Source of the DNA: DASPXK01 sp035637315
GTDB taxonomy: Bacteria > Chloroflexota > UBA6077 > JACCZL01
Reading direction: 5' to 3'
Assembly (NCBI GenBank): GCA_035637315.1
Contig: DASPXK010000045.1
Span: 1-39,457, forward strand
DNA length: 39,457 bases
The notes under the pieces are model-generated. The model ran no database searches, was not told the origin of the DNA, and saw only the letters and a list, made by a program, of their open reading frames with translations. Each line of letters starts with the position of its first letter. Position 1 is the stretch's first letter. Below are positions 39,284 to 39,457 of this stretch, in pieces. Position numbers and translations under genes: made by a program.

Positions 39284-39457
39284 TTACCCTTTCAGGGGCA
39301 AGACGCCCGCCTTCCCAGCGCGGTGCCATAGCACGGCGGTCCCGAGCAGGCAGGCAGCCACCCCAACCAGGCTGGCTTCGGGCCCAAACTGCCCCCCGCT
39401 CAAGGGCTCCGGCCCAACCGCGCTCACTCGAAGCAGCCCACCCGCCCCGGTCCCGCT
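39284..39457 (-). CDS. C-terminal end of a probable CPBP-type membrane protease, cut by the window
   Basis: An open minus-strand frame runs from the window edge to TAA at 39284-39286, 57 codons. It reads VGPEPLSGGQFGPEASLVGV followed by a hydrophobic span (AACLLGTAVLW) and a basic tail ending VLPLKG. The GGxFGPEAS segment before a last membrane helix resembles the end of CPBP (CAAX/Rce1-like) intramembrane proteases. The active-site region would lie outside, so the family call is tentative. Confidence 0.4.
   Translation of the reverse strand, partial: SGTGAGGLLRVSAVGPEPLSGGQFGPEASLVGVAACLLGTAVLWHRAGKAGVLPLKG

Noticed and set aside
1..39457. CRISPR array, tRNA or rRNA genes, phage modules
   Set aside because: I saw no regularly spaced repeats, no tRNA-like cloverleaf with a conserved T-arm, no rRNA signature and no phage structural genes.

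Overview
The window is high-GC bacterial DNA, densely coded on both strands. It has no rRNA, tRNA or CRISPR array that I can see. The gene set suggests a Chloroflexota (Thermomicrobia-like) bacterium or a similar high-GC environmental lineage. It includes an Ala/Pro/Lys-linked lipoprotein sugar-type binding protein, a DUF5989 protein, two large PTPS-related membrane proteins, a GAF-rich hybrid histidine kinase, heptose genes and GC-rich palindromic intergenic repeats. This assignment is inference from gene style, not from a marker gene.

Left part (1-9300). A truncated short-chain dehydrogenase is convergent with a glycerophosphodiester phosphodiesterase (GDPD). Then comes a five-gene operon in the order binding protein, permease, permease, ATPase, GDPD, the same order as ugpBAECQ of enteric bacteria, so import of glycerol-3-phosphate or glycerophosphodiesters is the best guess. 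A zinc-finger/HMA-like protein and a thiamine-diphosphate enzyme follow.

Accessory patch (9300-10550). A GC-rich palindromic repeat is followed by a near-consensus promoter, a leader with two interleaved inverted repeats (a predicted pseudoknot) containing a 12-codon leader ORF, and a frameshifted DUF3800 gene. This is the most unusual regulatory structure in the window.

Middle (10700-22430). A hydantoinase-type amidohydrolase overlaps an uncharacterised gene with a nucleoside-phosphorylase-like C-terminal part. A MocR/PdxR regulator diverges from pdxS-pdxT (pyridoxal phosphate synthesis) across a region with a shared palindrome and direct repeats. After these come a DUF5989 protein, a zinc alcohol dehydrogenase, a VapBC-type toxin-antitoxin pair, a zinc-ribbon protein with an AT-hook-like tail, a decayed proline dehydrogenase and a beta-propeller lipoprotein.

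Right part (22500-39457). A surface-glycan region contains a GT39-like membrane glycosyltransferase and then a roughly 11 kb block bounded by two near-identical ~258 bp direct repeats. The right repeat contains the 5' end of a sensor kinase gene and the left repeat holds a broken copy of it. Inside is a tightly coupled minus-strand operon (NAD-dependent epimerase, PTPS-related membrane protein, heptose-7-phosphate kinase, nucleotidyltransferase, sedoheptulose-7-phosphate isomerase, heptose bisphosphatase, transaldolase) that would supply nucleotide-activated D-glycero-D-manno-heptose from central sugar phosphates. A paralogous PTPS-related gene, a family 2 glycosyltransferase and an IS1182-type transposase remnant accompany it. 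The window closes with a hybrid histidine kinase broken by several lesions, a surviving receiver domain and the 3' end of a probable CPBP-type membrane protease.

Three genes (DUF3800, proline dehydrogenase, hybrid kinase) carry frameshifts. Two of them also have in-frame stops and internal deletions, which argues for real gene decay, although some single-base shifts could be sequence errors.
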